Assembly: GCF_001298675.1 (NCBI RefSeq)
Contig: NZ_CYIG01000020.1
Span: forward strand, 1-64,000
Source: Paenacidovorax caeni
GTDB lineage: Bacteria; Pseudomonadota; Gammaproteobacteria; Burkholderiales; Burkholderiaceae_C
Reading direction: 5' to 3'
Length of the DNA: 64,000 bases
Below are positions 1 to 10,005 of this stretch, in pieces. The notes under the pieces are model-generated. The model did no database searches, was not told the DNA's origin, and was given only the letters and a program-made list of their open reading frames with translations. Both the position numbers and the translations under genes were made by a program. How positions within the stretch are numbered: the first letter of the stretch is position 1; the number at the start of each line of letters is the position of its first letter.

Positions 1-65
1 TCAAGGAAGACCTCTTTGCGGGTTTTCTTGGGCAGGGGGTCAAGGCCAAGCGTGATCTGATCCAT
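1..65 (-). CDS. IS5-family transposase, N-terminal 21 codons (runs off the window)
   Basis: An ATG at 63-65 on the minus strand opens a frame beginning MDQITLGLDPLPKKTRKEVF, which has the look of the N-terminus of IS5-group DDE transposases (TLG..., then KTRK...F before the first helix). Only 21 codons are inside the window, so the DDE catalytic core is not visible. The leader between the start codon and the IS end at 133 is about 68 nt, normal for this family. Whether the element is intact cannot be judged. Confidence 0.65.
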   Translation of the reverse strand, partial: MDQITLGLDPLPKKTRKEVFL

Positions 66-133
66 GTCCGTGATCGTCGGTCCTCATCAGGCTCTGCGCC
101 AGTCGGAATGACCAGGGGTTTTGCAGACCTTCC
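1..133 (-). mobile_element. IS5-family insertion sequence, right end (partial)
   Basis: This is the end of an insertion sequence that continues beyond the left edge. Three things support it. A transposase start codon lies at 63-65 on the minus strand. An IS5-like terminal repeat ends at 133; read outward-in on the minus strand it begins GGAAGGTCTGCAAAACCCC, close in style to IS5 ends. The tetranucleotide CTAG at 134-137 fits the 4-bp target duplication that IS5 relatives make. The other end is outside the window, so neither the paired repeat nor the duplication can be confirmed. Confidence 0.7.
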
Positions 134-160
134 CTAGAGGCTATTTTTCCATGAAAATGG

Positions 161-1015
161 CTATGCCAGCTTGAACAGGCGCGTCGCATTGCCGTAGAAC
201 AGGCCGTCTAGCACTTCGTCCTTGAAGCCCAGCGTGGCGAAGTCGTCGATGCTCTGGCCGATCGGGCGAAACGGGTACGAGGAGCCGAACAGCAGCTGCG
301 CCGCTAGGAACTGGTTGGCCGCCTGCACATAGGCGTCCTTGCCCGGCTGGAACAGGTACATGTCGGGCACCAGGTGCACGTTTTCGTGGCGGAAAGCCAG
401 GCCAATGGCCGCTTGCACGTTGGGCCAGTAGCCGTGGTAGACCACCAGGGGCAGGTCAGGAAAGGCCTGCGCCACCTTGGCCAGGCCGGCGGGGTCGTTG
501 AAGCGCGGGTCGGGTGTGGTCGGGCCGCTCATCAGGAACACCGGTACGCCCAGGCTGCGCGCCAGCTCGTACACGGGCCAGTAAAGCGCATCGTCGGGAT
601 AGCGCGGCGGTGCACCAAAGCCCGGCTCAATGCCCACGCCCGACAGTCCGAGTACCTTGATGGCGCGCTCGATCTCGGACAGCGCCGCCTGCGTGCCCTG
701 CAGCGCCGGATCGACCCCGGCAATGCCCAGCAGCGCGTCATGGCCGTGCACGATCTTGTGGATGGTGTCGTTGGGCAGGTGCTGACTCGGGGTGTGCCGG
801 CCCACTACCACGGCCTTCGCCAGGCCGGCATCGCGCACTTCCTGCAGAAAGCCGTCCTGCGTGAGTGAGCGTTCGAAGTGGTTGTCGGGGCCACGCGTGC
901 CCACGCGCCGGTTGAGCCAGCGTGCCGTGGCGTGTTCGGGCGAGCCGGGCGTGGCACCGAAAAAGTCGTGCAGGAATGCCGGCCTGCAGCGCATGTCGAT
1001 GATGCGGCGGCTCAT
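161..1015 (-). CDS. Amidohydrolase-family (amidohydrolase_2-like) protein, atypical metal site
   Basis: The 284-residue protein resembles the TIM-barrel amidohydrolase_2 group, which hydrolyses or decarboxylates small cyclic or aromatic acids. Barrel-like elements visible include [17 protein letters not shown] near residue 200 and [11 protein letters not shown] near the C-terminus, the last in the place where relatives carry the strand-8 metal or substrate residue. The N-terminal HxH metal ligands of the family are replaced: the first strand reads IDMRCRPAF. The protein may therefore bind metal differently or use another substrate. It overlaps the upstream monooxygenase gene by 4 nt (ATGA), implying translational coupling and possibly a shared sulfonate or ester substrate route. 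The exact substrate is unknown. Confidence 0.75.
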   Translation of the reverse strand: MSRRIIDMRCRPAFLHDFFGATPGSPEHATARWLNRRVGTRGPDNHFERSLTQDGFLQEVRDAGLAKAVVVGRHTPSQHLPNDTIHKIVHGHDALLGIAGVDPALQGTQAALSEIERAIKVLGLSGVGIEPGFGAPPRYPDDALYWPVYELARSLGVPVFLMSGPTTPDPRFNDPAGLAKVAQAFPDLPLVVYHGYWPNVQAAIGLAFRHENVHLVPDMYLFQPGKDAYVQAANQFLAAQLLFGSSYPFRPIGQSIDDFATLGFKDEVLDGLFYGNATRLFKLA

Positions 1016-2169
1016 GAGGCCGACACTTTCAGCTGCTGTACGCCGCGAATGTCAAAGGCGCCACCGGTTTGCGCGCGCGCGCTGTCGGTCACGGCCTGCT
1101 TGCCCAGCAGCGGGAATACCAGTTCGGCAAAGCGAATCGATTCTTCCAGGTGCGGGTAGCCCGAGAGCACGAACGTGTCGGCGCCCAGGTCCACATACTC
1201 CTGCAGCCGCTCGGCCACGGTGGCCGCGTCGCCCACCAGCGCGGTGCCAGCGCCGCCGCGCACCAACCCCACGCCGGCCCACAGGTTGGGCGCGACTTCG
1301 AGTTTGTCGCGCCGCCCGCCGTGCAGCGCGGCCATGCGCGCCTGGCCGACCGAGTCCATGCGGGCAAAGCTGGCCTGGGACTTGGCAATGTCTTCGTCGG
1401 TGAGCTTGCTGATCAGGCGCTCGGCATCGGCCCAGGCTTCTTCGTTGGTTTCACGCACGATCACGTGCAGGCGCACGCCCAGCTTAACTTGGCGGCCATG
1501 GCGTGCGGCGCGGGCACGCACGTCGGCAAATTTTTCCGCCACGGCGTGCGGTGGCTCGCCCCAGGTCAGGTAGGCGTCTAGCTGGCTGGCCACCAGCTCG
1601 TGCGCGGCGTTGGACGAGCCACCGAAATACAGCGGTGGATAGGGTTTTTGCACCGGCGGGAAGTAGTTGCGCGCCTGCTCGATCTTGAAGTGCTCACCCT
1701 CAAAGTCCACGGTTTCCCCCGAGAGCAGGCGCCGCCAGATGCTCAAAAACTCGGCGGCGTGGGCGTAGCGTGCGTCATGGTCGAGGAAGATGCCGTCGGC
1801 GGCCAGCTCGGCCGCGTCGCCGCCGGGCACCACGTTCAGCAGCAGCCGCCCGCCCAGCGCTTGGTCGAGCGTGGCAGCCTGGCGCGCGGTGGACACCGGC
1901 GCGCCCAGCGAGGTGCGCAGCGCCACCAGCAGCTTGATGCGCTGTGTGATGGGCGCCAGGCTCGCGGCCGTCACCCAGGGGTCAAGGCAGGAGCTGCCGG
2001 TGGGAATGAGCAAGCCGTCGTAGCCCAGGTGTTCGGCGGTGACGGCGATCTGGCGCATGTACGCGTTGGTGGGTGCACGACCGAAGTCCGAAGTGCCGAG
2101 GTAGCGTGTATCGCCCGATGTGGGCAGGAACCAGAAAATCTCCGGCGAGGCAGTGGCGGCTTGGGTCAT
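1012..2169 (-). CDS. ssuD: FMNH2-dependent alkanesulfonate monooxygenase (SsuD-like, LLM class)
   Basis: The 385-residue protein matches bacterial luciferase-like monooxygenases of the SsuD type, which use reduced flavin and O2 to split alkanesulfonates into aldehyde and sulfite. Visible landmarks are TGSSCLDPW (Cys61, equivalent to the active-site Cys of E. coli SsuD), the [16 protein letters not shown] segment with the paired Arg and His, and [14 protein letters not shown]. The length is typical. AAGGAC lies just upstream of the ATG. The flavin reductase (ssuE) and transport genes are not adjacent, and the partner gene is an amidohydrolase-like protein overlapping by 4 nt, so substrates beyond simple alkanesulfonates (for example sulfone or aryl types) remain possible. 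Confidence 0.85.
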   Translation of the reverse strand: MTQAATASPEIFWFLPTSGDTRYLGTSDFGRAPTNAYMRQIAVTAEHLGYDGLLIPTGSSCLDPWVTAASLAPITQRIKLLVALRTSLGAPVSTARQAATLDQALGGRLLLNVVPGGDAAELAADGIFLDHDARYAHAAEFLSIWRRLLSGETVDFEGEHFKIEQARNYFPPVQKPYPPLYFGGSSNAAHELVASQLDAYLTWGEPPHAVAEKFADVRARAARHGRQVKLGVRLHVIVRETNEEAWADAERLISKLTDEDIAKSQASFARMDSVGQARMAALHGGRRDKLEVAPNLWAGVGLVRGGAGTALVGDAATVAERLQEYVDLGADTFVLSGYPHLEESIRFAELVFPLLGKQAVTDSARAQTGGAFDIRGVQQLKVSAS

Positions 2170-2328
2170 GGAAAGTCCTTGTCATGTGGAGTCAACAGGC
2201 AAGGGACCGGGCCAATGGCTTGCGCAATGCGCGCCGGGCGGCTCCAGCCCCGGGGCTTGGGGCTGATTAGAGAACCTCGGCGGCGCACGGCGAAGCATGT
2301 TTATCGCATGTCGTTATGCGTGCGGCAT

Positions 2329-2359
2329 AAAAAAAGCCAGCGCCCCGAAGGGCGCTGGC
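2329..2359 (-). terminator. Intrinsic terminator of the dctQM operon
   Basis: A perfect 10-bp stem (GCCAGCGCCC at 2336-2345 with its complement at 2350-2359) closes a 4-nt loop and is followed on the minus strand by seven T (2335-2329). It starts 20 nt after the dctM stop, the expected place for a Rho-independent terminator of the leftward permease genes. Confidence 0.92.
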
Positions 2360-2378
2360 GTTGGGGGTGGCAGCGGCG

Positions 2379-4193
2379 TTAGCGTGCCGCTTCGGAGGCA
2401 GGCGGTGCCGCCGCCGCGTCCAGCGCATCTTGCAGTGCCTTGGCGGGGTCGGTGGCGTCCTCCGGGGCCGGTGGCTCGGGTGTGGCTTCCTCGCCAGCGG
2501 GCGGGGTGGCGAACGGGTCGTCGCTGTTGCCGTAGCCTTCGTTGTTCTGCAGGGCATCCATCATCTGGCTGCCCACGGCTTCCATGTTCACCTCAACCTT
2601 CTTGTCCAGGCTGCCAGTGACGATGCCGGGGAAGGCGATGAGCACGCTCACCATGATGAGCTGGATCAGCACGAAGGGAATCGCGCCCTTGTAGATCTGC
2701 ATCGTCGTCACGGGCTGGATCGTCTTGTGCGTCACGCGGTCCAGGTAAGGCTTGTCCGGGGCCACGGAGCGCAGGAAGAACAGCGCAAAGCCGAACGGTG
2801 GGTGCATGAACGAGGTCTGCATGTTCATGGCCAGCAGCACGCCGAACCAGATCAGGTCAATGCCCATCTTCTCGGCCACGGGGCCCAGCAGCGGCACCAC
2901 GATGAACGACAGCTCGAAGTAGTCGAGGAAGAACGCCAGGAAGAAGATCATGAGGTTCACCACGATCAGGAAGCCGATCTGCCCGCCGGGCAGGCTGGAC
3001 ATCAGGTGCTCGACCCATTTCGGACCGTCGGCGGCCTGGAAGATCATGCTGAAGGTGGTGGCGCCCACCATGATGAACATCACGAAGCTGGCCAGCTTGG
3101 TGGTGGAGGCCAGTGCCTGCTGCAGCAGCTTCATGTTCAAGCGGCCGCGTGCGAAGCCGATGACCAGGGCCGCCATGGCGCCCATGGCGCCACCTTCGGT
3201 CGGGGTGGCAATGCCCAGGAAGATGGTGCCCAGCACCAGGAAAATCAGCAGCAGTGGCGGGATCAGCACGAAGGTCACGCGCTCGGCCAGACGCGACAGC
3301 AGGCCCAGTTTGAACACGCGGTTGATGCTGGCGATCACGAACGCCAGGAACGTGCCGCCGCACATGGCGGTGACGACCTTTTCATCGGTCGGCACGTCCA
3401 GCACTTCCTCGCCTTGCCACCAGGTGTGCACGTCGGCCATGTGGGCTGCCAGGAAGATGGCCAAGCCGGTGGACAGCACCATTACCACCGCCAGCGAGAG
3501 GTAGCCGGAGCGGCCGTCGTCCTCGCGGTAGATACGTGCCTCAGGGGGCAGGGCGGGTACGGCGTGCGGCTTGAAGATCGCCAGGATCACCACCCACAGC
3601 ACGTACAGGCCCATGAGCATGAAGCCGGGAATGAACGCGCCCTTGTACATCTCGCCCACGCTGCGGCCGAGCTGGTCGGCCATGAGGATCAGCACCAGCG
3701 ATGGCGGGATGATCTGCGCCAGCGTGCCCGAGGCAGCGATCACGCCACTGGACAGCGACCGGTCATAGCCGTAGCGCAGCATGATGGGCAGCGAGATCAG
3801 GCCCATGGAGATGACCGAGGCCGCCACCACGCCGGTGGTGGCGGCAAGCAGCGCGCCGACGAAGATCACGGCCAGCGCCAGGCCGCCACGGATCGGGCCG
3901 AACACCTGGCCCACCGTATCGAGCAGGTCCTCGGCCATGCCCGAGCGCTCCAGTATCAACCCCATGAAGGTGAAGAACGGCACCGCCAGCAGCGTGTCGT
4001 TGGCCATGATGCCGATGAGGCGCTGCGGCAGCCAGGCCATGACCGAGGCGGGAAACACGCCCAGCTCGATGCCAACGAAGCCGAACAGCAGGCCGCAGGC
4101 GCCCAGGCTGAATGCCACGGGGAAGCCCAGCAGCAGGAAGACGATCAGCCCCGCGAACATGATCGGGGCGTAGTTGGTGGTGAGAAATTCCAT
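2379..4193 (-). CDS. dctM: TRAP transporter large permease (DctM family)
   Basis: The 604-residue integral membrane protein is the large subunit of a tripartite ATP-independent periplasmic (TRAP) transporter, which drives uptake of organic acids with an ion gradient. It is almost wholly hydrophobic helices with family signatures such as LGACGLLFGFVG near the start, PFFTFMGLILERSGMAEDLL and TPTEGGAMGAM. It is longer than the roughly 430-residue classical DctM, through an extra central membrane/loop segment (about residues 190-310) and an Ala/Pro/Glu-rich hydrophilic tail of about 75 residues after SLDKKVEV. It follows dctQ by 24 nt. No DctP binding protein is encoded in the window, so the substrate cannot be inferred. 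Confidence 0.92.
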   Translation of the reverse strand: MEFLTTNYAPIMFAGLIVFLLLGFPVAFSLGACGLLFGFVGIELGVFPASVMAWLPQRLIGIMANDTLLAVPFFTFMGLILERSGMAEDLLDTVGQVFGPIRGGLALAVIFVGALLAATTGVVAASVISMGLISLPIMLRYGYDRSLSSGVIAASGTLAQIIPPSLVLILMADQLGRSVGEMYKGAFIPGFMLMGLYVLWVVILAIFKPHAVPALPPEARIYREDDGRSGYLSLAVVMVLSTGLAIFLAAHMADVHTWWQGEEVLDVPTDEKVVTAMCGGTFLAFVIASINRVFKLGLLSRLAERVTFVLIPPLLLIFLVLGTIFLGIATPTEGGAMGAMAALVIGFARGRLNMKLLQQALASTTKLASFVMFIMVGATTFSMIFQAADGPKWVEHLMSSLPGGQIGFLIVVNLMIFFLAFFLDYFELSFIVVPLLGPVAEKMGIDLIWFGVLLAMNMQTSFMHPPFGFALFFLRSVAPDKPYLDRVTHKTIQPVTTMQIYKGAIPFVLIQLIMVSVLIAFPGIVTGSLDKKVEVNMEAVGSQMMDALQNNEGYGNSDDPFATPPAGEEATPEPPAPEDATDPAKALQDALDAAAAPPASEAAR

Positions 4194-4217
4194 GGTGTAT
4201 GCGCTCCGGCGGCTGGG

Positions 4218-4835
4218 TCAGCGGTGTGCGGCGGCGGGCGCCTGGGCCTGTTTCTTCGCTTCCTCGGCGCGCAGCGCCTCAAGCAGTTCCTCTTCGGCGC
4301 TCTTGTCGCTGAGCTTGCCCATCGGGTCGGGGCCGTCGCCCGTGAGGAAGGCGATGCGCTTGATCAGCTCGGACCAGCCCTGCAGCATCAACAGCGTGAC
4401 GCCCACCGGAATGGCCACCCACACGGGCCAGCGGATCAGGCCGCCGGGGTTGCCCGACATCTCGCCCGAGGTGTATTTCTGGACGACCTCGGGGATGCTC
4501 AGGTACAGGATGGCGATGCACAGCGGCGTGAGGAAGAAGGCGAAGCCGAAGATGTCGATCCACACCTGGGCTTTCTTCGACAGGCGGCTGTTCAGCACGT
4601 CAATGCGCACGTGCTCGCGGTGCAGCAGCGTGTAGCCGGCGGCGACCAGGAACGACCAGGCGAACAGGTACCACTGCACTTCAAGGAAGGCGTTGGAGCT
4701 GGTGTCGAAAACCTTGCGCACGATGGCGTTGGCGGCGCTGACGAAGGTGGCGGCAAAGATCAGCCAGATGCTGTATTTGCCGACGAATGCATTGAGCCTG
4801 TCGATGGCCCGGGACAGGAAGAGTAGCGCCTGCAT
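4218..4835 (-). CDS. dctQ: TRAP transporter small permease (DctQ family)
   Basis: The 205-residue protein has four hydrophobic segments, the usual DctQ layout, with the characteristic EVQWYLFAWSFLVAAGYTL segment followed by REHVRIDVL. It pairs with DctM in the membrane. An upstream in-frame start at 4994 would add 53 residues of unlike composition. I chose the ATG at 4835 because GGAG lies 5-8 nt before it and the hydrophobic N-terminus begins there. A hydrophilic Lys/Glu/Ala-rich tail ends the protein. On the minus strand TAGAAT (around 4931-4936) is a possible -10 box, but no convincing -35 box accompanies it. Confidence 0.88.
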   Translation of the reverse strand: MQALLFLSRAIDRLNAFVGKYSIWLIFAATFVSAANAIVRKVFDTSSNAFLEVQWYLFAWSFLVAAGYTLLHREHVRIDVLNSRLSKKAQVWIDIFGFAFFLTPLCIAILYLSIPEVVQKYTSGEMSGNPGGLIRWPVWVAIPVGVTLLMLQGWSELIKRIAFLTGDGPDPMGKLSDKSAEEELLEALRAEEAKKQAQAPAAAHR

Positions 4836-5055
4836 GGTGTCTCCGATGGTGAGGCTGGCAAGGGCTGCACAGGGGCACGCCATGGGGTGAGCGCGCAGCA
4901 GCCGGGAGCATGGGTAGGAGGGCGATTCTACGAAACAACGGCGCGCTTTGCAGGCGGTCGTACCAAGCCTTTCCCTGGCCCACCAAGGCGACATTGCTTT
5001 GAAAAAGATAGCAATGCGGGAAATTGCGTATGTCTTGCGGGTTTACCAGCAGGTG

Positions 5056-6135
5056 TCAATCCAGCAAGGCCACCCCCTTGACCTGCGCGAAAATCTGCAG
5101 GCCAGGCGCCAGGGCCAGCGCCTGTGCCGAGCGCTGGGTGACGCGCGCGAGCAGCGCCGTGCCCCCGGCATCCAGCGCCACCATGGCCTGGCCCGGGCCA
5201 TCTTCGCGCAGTTGCAGCACGCGTGCGGGCAGGATGTTGAGGATGCTGGTGCCCTCCTGCCGCGCCAGCGTGAGGCTGACGTCGCGCGCCTGCACGCGCA
5301 GGCGCAGGCGCTCGCCTGGCGCGCGCGCCTGCGTGCTCACCAGGTGCATCTCGCCGCCGGAAAACCGCACGGTGGTCAGGCAGGCGGCGGCGTCGTGGCG
5401 TGCCACCTCGGCCAGCACCACGCAGGCCGCGGCGTCGCCCTGGGCCAGCGGCAGGTCGAGCCGCGCCATCAGCGCCAGCGTCGGGCCGCTGGTCACCACC
5501 TGGCCGGCGCGCAGCAGCACCAGGTGGTGCGCCAGGCGCGCCACTTCGTCGGGCGAGTGGCTGACGTAGACCATGGGAATGTCCAGCTGGCGCTGCAGCC
5601 GGTCGAGGTAGGGCAGCAGCTCGGCCTTGCGCGCGGCATCGAGCGCGGCCAGTGGTTCGTCCATCAGCAGCAGCGCGGGGCTGGCCGCCAGTGCGCGCGC
5701 GATGGCCACGCGCTGGCGTTCGCCGCCCGAGAGCGTGGCGGGACGGCGCGCCATCAGCGCCGTCAGGCCGAGCAGCTCCACCGCCTGTTCCACCGGCACG
5801 CGGCGGCGTGCGGGTGGCAGGCGGCGCAGGCCGTATTCGATGTTGCCGCGCACGCTCAGGTGGTCGAACAGGCTGGCTTCCTGGAACACGTAGCCCAGCG
5901 CGCGCCGGTGTGGGGGCAGCCACTGCCCACGGGCTTCGTCCTGCCAGACTTCGCCGTGCACGACCACGCGGCCTTGGGGGGCGCGCTCCAGCCCGGCCAG
6001 CGCACGCAGGCAGGTCGTCTTGCCGCAGCCCGAGGGGCCGAACAGTGCCGAGACGCCGTGGCCGGGCAGTTGCAGGTCCACGTCGAGCGTGAAGCCAGAG
6101 CGCTCCAGGCGCAGGCGGGCGAGGATGTCATTCAT
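5056..6135 (-). CDS. modC: Molybdate ABC transporter ATPase
   Basis: The 359-residue ATPase powers molybdate import. The nucleotide-binding domain shows Walker [10 protein letters not shown] at residues 33-41, the signature LSGGERQ, Walker B LLLMDEP and the switch-histidine segment [11 protein letters not shown]. The C-terminal third is a molybdopterin-binding (Mop/TOBE) domain, as is standard for ModC, ending in the [15 protein letters not shown] strand. It overlaps modB by 4 nt (ATGA) and is the last gene of modABC, with which it should be co-expressed under ModE control. Confidence 0.96.
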   Translation of the reverse strand: MNDILARLRLERSGFTLDVDLQLPGHGVSALFGPSGCGKTTCLRALAGLERAPQGRVVVHGEVWQDEARGQWLPPHRRALGYVFQEASLFDHLSVRGNIEYGLRRLPPARRRVPVEQAVELLGLTALMARRPATLSGGERQRVAIARALAASPALLLMDEPLAALDAARKAELLPYLDRLQRQLDIPMVYVSHSPDEVARLAHHLVLLRAGQVVTSGPTLALMARLDLPLAQGDAAACVVLAEVARHDAAACLTTVRFSGGEMHLVSTQARAPGERLRLRVQARDVSLTLARQEGTSILNILPARVLQLREDGPGQAMVALDAGGTALLARVTQRSAQALALAPGLQIFAQVKGVALLD

Positions 6136-6809
6136 AGCGGCCTGCTGCGCGGCTGCAGCCAGTGCAGCGCCATCAGCACGATGAAAGAGAACGCCACCAT
6201 GCCGCCGGCCAGCCAGTGCGCCTGCGCGTACTCCATGGCCTCGACGTGGTCGTAAATCTGCACCGACACCACGCGCGTCACGCCCGGGATGTTGCCGCCG
6301 AGCATGAGCACCACGCCAAATTCACCCACCGTGTGAGCGAACGCCAGCACCGCCGCCGTGATGAAGCCGGGCCGCGCCAGCGGCAGCGCCACGGTGAAGA
6401 AACGGTCCAGCGGCCCGGCGCCCAGCGTCGCGGCGGCCTCCAGCGGGCGCGTGCCCAGGGCCTCGAAGGCGCGCTGCAGCGGCTGCACGGCAAAGGGCAG
6501 CGAGTACACCAGCGAGCCCACCACCAGGCCCGGGAACGTGAAGGGCAGCCGCCCCAGCCCCAGCGACTGGGTGAGGTGGCCGATAGGGCCGTTCGGCCCC
6601 ATGGTGACGAGCAGGTAGAAGCCGATCACGGTCGGCGGCAGCACCAGCGGCAGCGCCACCACGGCGCCCACCGGGCCGCGCCAGCGCGAGCGCGTGTGCG
6701 CCAGCCACCACGCCAGCGGCGTGCACAGCAGCAGCAGCAGCACGGTGGTGGTGGCGGCCAGCTCCAGTGTCAGCCGGATGGCGGCCCAGTCGTCGGGGCT
6801 GAATGGCAC
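6132..6809 (-). CDS. modB: Molybdate ABC transporter permease
   Basis: The 225-residue inner-membrane permease has about five membrane helices and the family loop around [21 protein letters not shown], the EAA motif that contacts ModC. The start is a GTG at 6807-6809 without a strong ribosome site. The conserved N-terminus beginning [17 protein letters not shown] supports it. A GATAGC-type repeat fills the roughly 100-nt gap to modA, so modB may be translated from its own weak site or be partly uncoupled from modA. Confidence 0.95.
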   Translation of the reverse strand: MPFSPDDWAAIRLTLELAATTTVLLLLLCTPLAWWLAHTRSRWRGPVGAVVALPLVLPPTVIGFYLLVTMGPNGPIGHLTQSLGLGRLPFTFPGLVVGSLVYSLPFAVQPLQRAFEALGTRPLEAAATLGAGPLDRFFTVALPLARPGFITAAVLAFAHTVGEFGVVLMLGGNIPGVTRVVSVQIYDHVEAMEYAQAHWLAGGMVAFSFIVLMALHWLQPRSRPL

Positions 6810-6812
6810 GTG

Positions 6813-6880
6813 GGGATTTGCTATAGATAAAAGAGCGTTTAGCGCTTGCTCTAAGCCACTTTGAGAGCCTGATGATACGC
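6813..6880 (+). repeat. GATAGC element copy 1 (modA-modB gap)
   Basis: This is a diverged copy of the interspersed element: a GCTATAGATAAAAG left part, the TAGCGCTTGCTC core box, AAGCC and GAGAGCC. It is followed at about 6894-6909 by a separate small palindrome (AAGCGCC, A, GGCGCTT). It occupies most of the space between two co-directional molybdate transport genes. Confidence 0.65.
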
Positions 6881-6909
6881 AAAGGCCCAGGCATCAAGCG
6901 CCAGGCGCT

Positions 6910-7696
<787 letters not shown>

Positions 7697-7751
7697 GCGA
7701 GTATAGCCAGCCACTCTTCCCCTGCGGGCAAGGGCCGGGGCATGATGGGGC

Positions 7752-8528
7752 ATGCAACAAGCTTCCTCTTCGCTCCCTTCCTTCGCGCAGGCGCTGGGCC
7801 ACGACATGGCCGACAAGCGCATCGACATCCTGCGCCAGATCGGCCAGGGCGGCTCCATCTCGCAAGCCGCGCGCGCCGTGGGCGTGAGCTACAAGGCCGC
7901 GTGGCAGGCCATCGACACCCTGACCAACCTGGCCGGCGTGCCCCTGGTGCACCGCGCCGTGGGCGGCACGGGCGGTGGCGGCGCCGTGCTGACCGACGCC
8001 GGGCACGCACTCCTGAGGGCCGCCGACGCCATGGCCCAGGCGCGTGCCGAGGTGCTGCAGCGCCTGGCCGGGCAGGGCGCGCAGCCTGCCGCCGCTGCCC
8101 GGCTGGGGGTGCGCACCAGCATGCGCAACCAGTGGCCGTGCGTGGTGCGGGCGCTGGAGGCGGTTGGCCCGCTGGTGCACGTGCACCTGGGTGGGACTGG
8201 CGCAGCCCAGGCGCTGGCGTTGACGGCACGCATCACCCAGGAAAGCGCGCAGCTGCTGGGCCTGGCGCCAGGCTTGCCGGTGCTGGCGCTGTGCAAGGCC
8301 ACGGCGGTGCAGGTGGGGAAGGGGCAGGAAGCGGGGGGCGCGCTGGCACCCAACACCTGGACGGGGCGTGTGACCCGCGTGGCGCGCGGCGAGGCCGGTG
8401 ACGAAGTGGCCGCCACGCTGGATGCCGGGGTGCAGATGGTGGGCTTCGCGCCGCCCGGCAGCGGCCTGCGTGCCCGCGCCCGCGTGTGCCTGCGGGCCGA
8501 TGCCGCGGCCATTGTCCTGGCCTTGTAG
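7752..8528 (+). CDS. modE: Molybdate-responsive regulator ModE
   Basis: The 258-residue protein has an N-terminal LysR-like winged helix-turn-helix (about residues 20-115; ADKRIDILRQIGQGGSISQAARAVGVSYKAAW) followed by two Mop-type molybdate-binding modules (about 120-185 and 190-258; TSMRNQWP, NTWTGRVTRV). On binding molybdate, ModE represses modABC and can activate molybdoenzyme genes. It is divergent from modA across the palindrome at 7672-7696. Length and domain order match full-length ModE. Confidence 0.95.
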   Translation: MQQASSSLPSFAQALGHDMADKRIDILRQIGQGGSISQAARAVGVSYKAAWQAIDTLTNLAGVPLVHRAVGGTGGGGAVLTDAGHALLRAADAMAQARAEVLQRLAGQGAQPAAAARLGVRTSMRNQWPCVVRALEAVGPLVHVHLGGTGAAQALALTARITQESAQLLGLAPGLPVLALCKATAVQVGKGQEAGGALAPNTWTGRVTRVARGEAGDEVAATLDAGVQMVGFAPPGSGLRARARVCLRADAAAIVLAL

Positions 8529-8549
8529 CCTCAGAACACCGACACGTTC

Positions 8550-9782
8550 TCAGTTCGGCACGCGGCCTGGAGTGGCGGCGCCAGGGCCATGCCACCGCAG
8601 CCCCACCAGGCACAGCAGCGCAAACCCGCCACCGGCCCAAAACGTCATCGACGGCCCGTAGGCATCCCACAGCAGTCCGGCAATGGCGCTGGCCGCCAGA
8701 ATGGCAATGCCGCTGGCCAGGTTGAACACGCCATAGGCGGTGCCGCGCAGCCCGGCCGGTGCGGTATCGGCCACCATCGTGGCCAGCAGCCCTTGCGTCA
8801 TGCCCATGTGGATGCCCCACAGCGCCACTCCGGCGATCACCACGCTCCAGTGCTGCGCGGCCGCCAGCAGCACGTCGGCGGCGATCAGCACGGCCAGGCC
8901 CCAGGCCAGCAGCCGGGTATGGCGCATGCGGTCCGACAGCTTGCCGAACGGATAGGCGCAGGCCGCGTAGACCAGATTCATCGCCACCATGACCAGCGGC
9001 ACCAGCGCGATGGGGATGTGCACCTGCTCGGCGCGCAGCACCAGGAACGCTTCGCTGAACCGCGCCAGCGTGAACACGGCACCCAGCAGCACCACGCGCC
9101 AGTAGGCCCCACCGAGCTGGCGGATGTTTTCGCGCCGTATCGGGTTGGTGCGCGGCGTACCCTGTTGCGGCGTGGGCTCGCGCACGCCCAGCAGCAGCAC
9201 GAGCACCGACAGAGCGCCTGGAACCACGGCCACCCAGAACACAGCGCGGAAGTCGTTGGCCCACAGCAGCATCAGCCCCACGGCAAGCAAGGGGCCCAGG
9301 ACGGCTCCCGCCGTATCCAGCGCCTGCCGCAAGCCAAAGGCCGCGCCGCGAATCTCCGGTGGCGTGATGTCCGCCACCAGCGCATCGCGCGGCGCACCGC
9401 GTATGCCCTTGCCGATGCGATCCGTCAGCCGGGCTCCCACCAACAGCCCGGGGCCCGAGGCGATTGCGAACAGTGGCTTGGTCAGTGCGCCCAGCGCGTA
9501 GCCGAACAGTGCCAGGCCCTTGCGTTTGCCCAGCCAGTCGCTGAGCGCCCCCGAGAACACCTTGACGATCAGCGCCGTGGCTTCGGCCAGCCCTTCGATC
9601 AAACCGACCGCGAAGGCAGACATGCCCAGCGCGCCGACCATGAACATTGGCAACAGGCTGTGGATCATCTCGGACGAGATGTCCATCAACATGCTCACCA
9701 GGCCCAGCGCCCACACCGCGGCGGGAATGCGCGCCAGCGCGCGTTTGCGGTCCATGCTGCGGTCTGCGTTGACGTGTGCCAT
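8550..9782 (-). CDS. MFS transporter
   Basis: The 410-residue major facilitator has about twelve membrane segments. The conserved loop after helix 2 is visible as GALSDWLGKRKGLAL, with a counterpart PFGKLSDRMRHTRLLAWG in the second half, and GARLTDRIGKGIRGAPRDALVAD precedes helix 4. It converges on modE with a 21-bp gap and has no linked metabolic genes, so its substrate cannot be inferred. Confidence 0.85.
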   Translation of the reverse strand: MAHVNADRSMDRKRALARIPAAVWALGLVSMLMDISSEMIHSLLPMFMVGALGMSAFAVGLIEGLAEATALIVKVFSGALSDWLGKRKGLALFGYALGALTKPLFAIASGPGLLVGARLTDRIGKGIRGAPRDALVADITPPEIRGAAFGLRQALDTAGAVLGPLLAVGLMLLWANDFRAVFWVAVVPGALSVLVLLLGVREPTPQQGTPRTNPIRRENIRQLGGAYWRVVLLGAVFTLARFSEAFLVLRAEQVHIPIALVPLVMVAMNLVYAACAYPFGKLSDRMRHTRLLAWGLAVLIAADVLLAAAQHWSVVIAGVALWGIHMGMTQGLLATMVADTAPAGLRGTAYGVFNLASGIAILAASAIAGLLWDAYGPSMTFWAGGGFALLCLVGLRWHGPGAATPGRVPN

Positions 9783-9846
9783 GCGCTTGCTCCGTATCCA
9801 TTCGGCCCCTCATCTTCGCCGGCTTTCGGCATTCAACGCCCGTCCC

Positions 9847-9873
9847 GTAAGCGCTGGCAGTTATTAAAAAGAG
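9847..9873 (-). repeat. GATAGC element copy 2 (partial)
   Basis: A truncated copy. Read on the minus strand it has CTTTTTAATAACTGCC followed by AGCGCTTACGGG, covering the left arm and core box but not the second half. It lies between the divergent MFS and mdtA genes. Confidence 0.55.
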
Positions 9874-10005
9874 GCCATCGGGCCGTCTCCAAGGTAAAGC
9901 CAGGGTAAAAGGCCGGTGAAAGCGGCAGACCAGTGCCTCCAGGCTGCATCGGCGGCGGCGCGGCTGGCTACCATTGGCTTCCCCGTGCCTTCGCTGCCTT
10001 TGTCC

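Noticed and set aside
2361-4826. An 821-codon plus-strand frame opposite dctM
   Set aside because: Low-complexity His/Gln/Gly sequence without homology. It mirrors the TRAP permease genes.
4990-5045. Another GATAGC copy before modC (GAAAAAGATAGC)
   Set aside because: Only the GATAGC hexamer and an A run match; the AGCGCTTG core box is missing.
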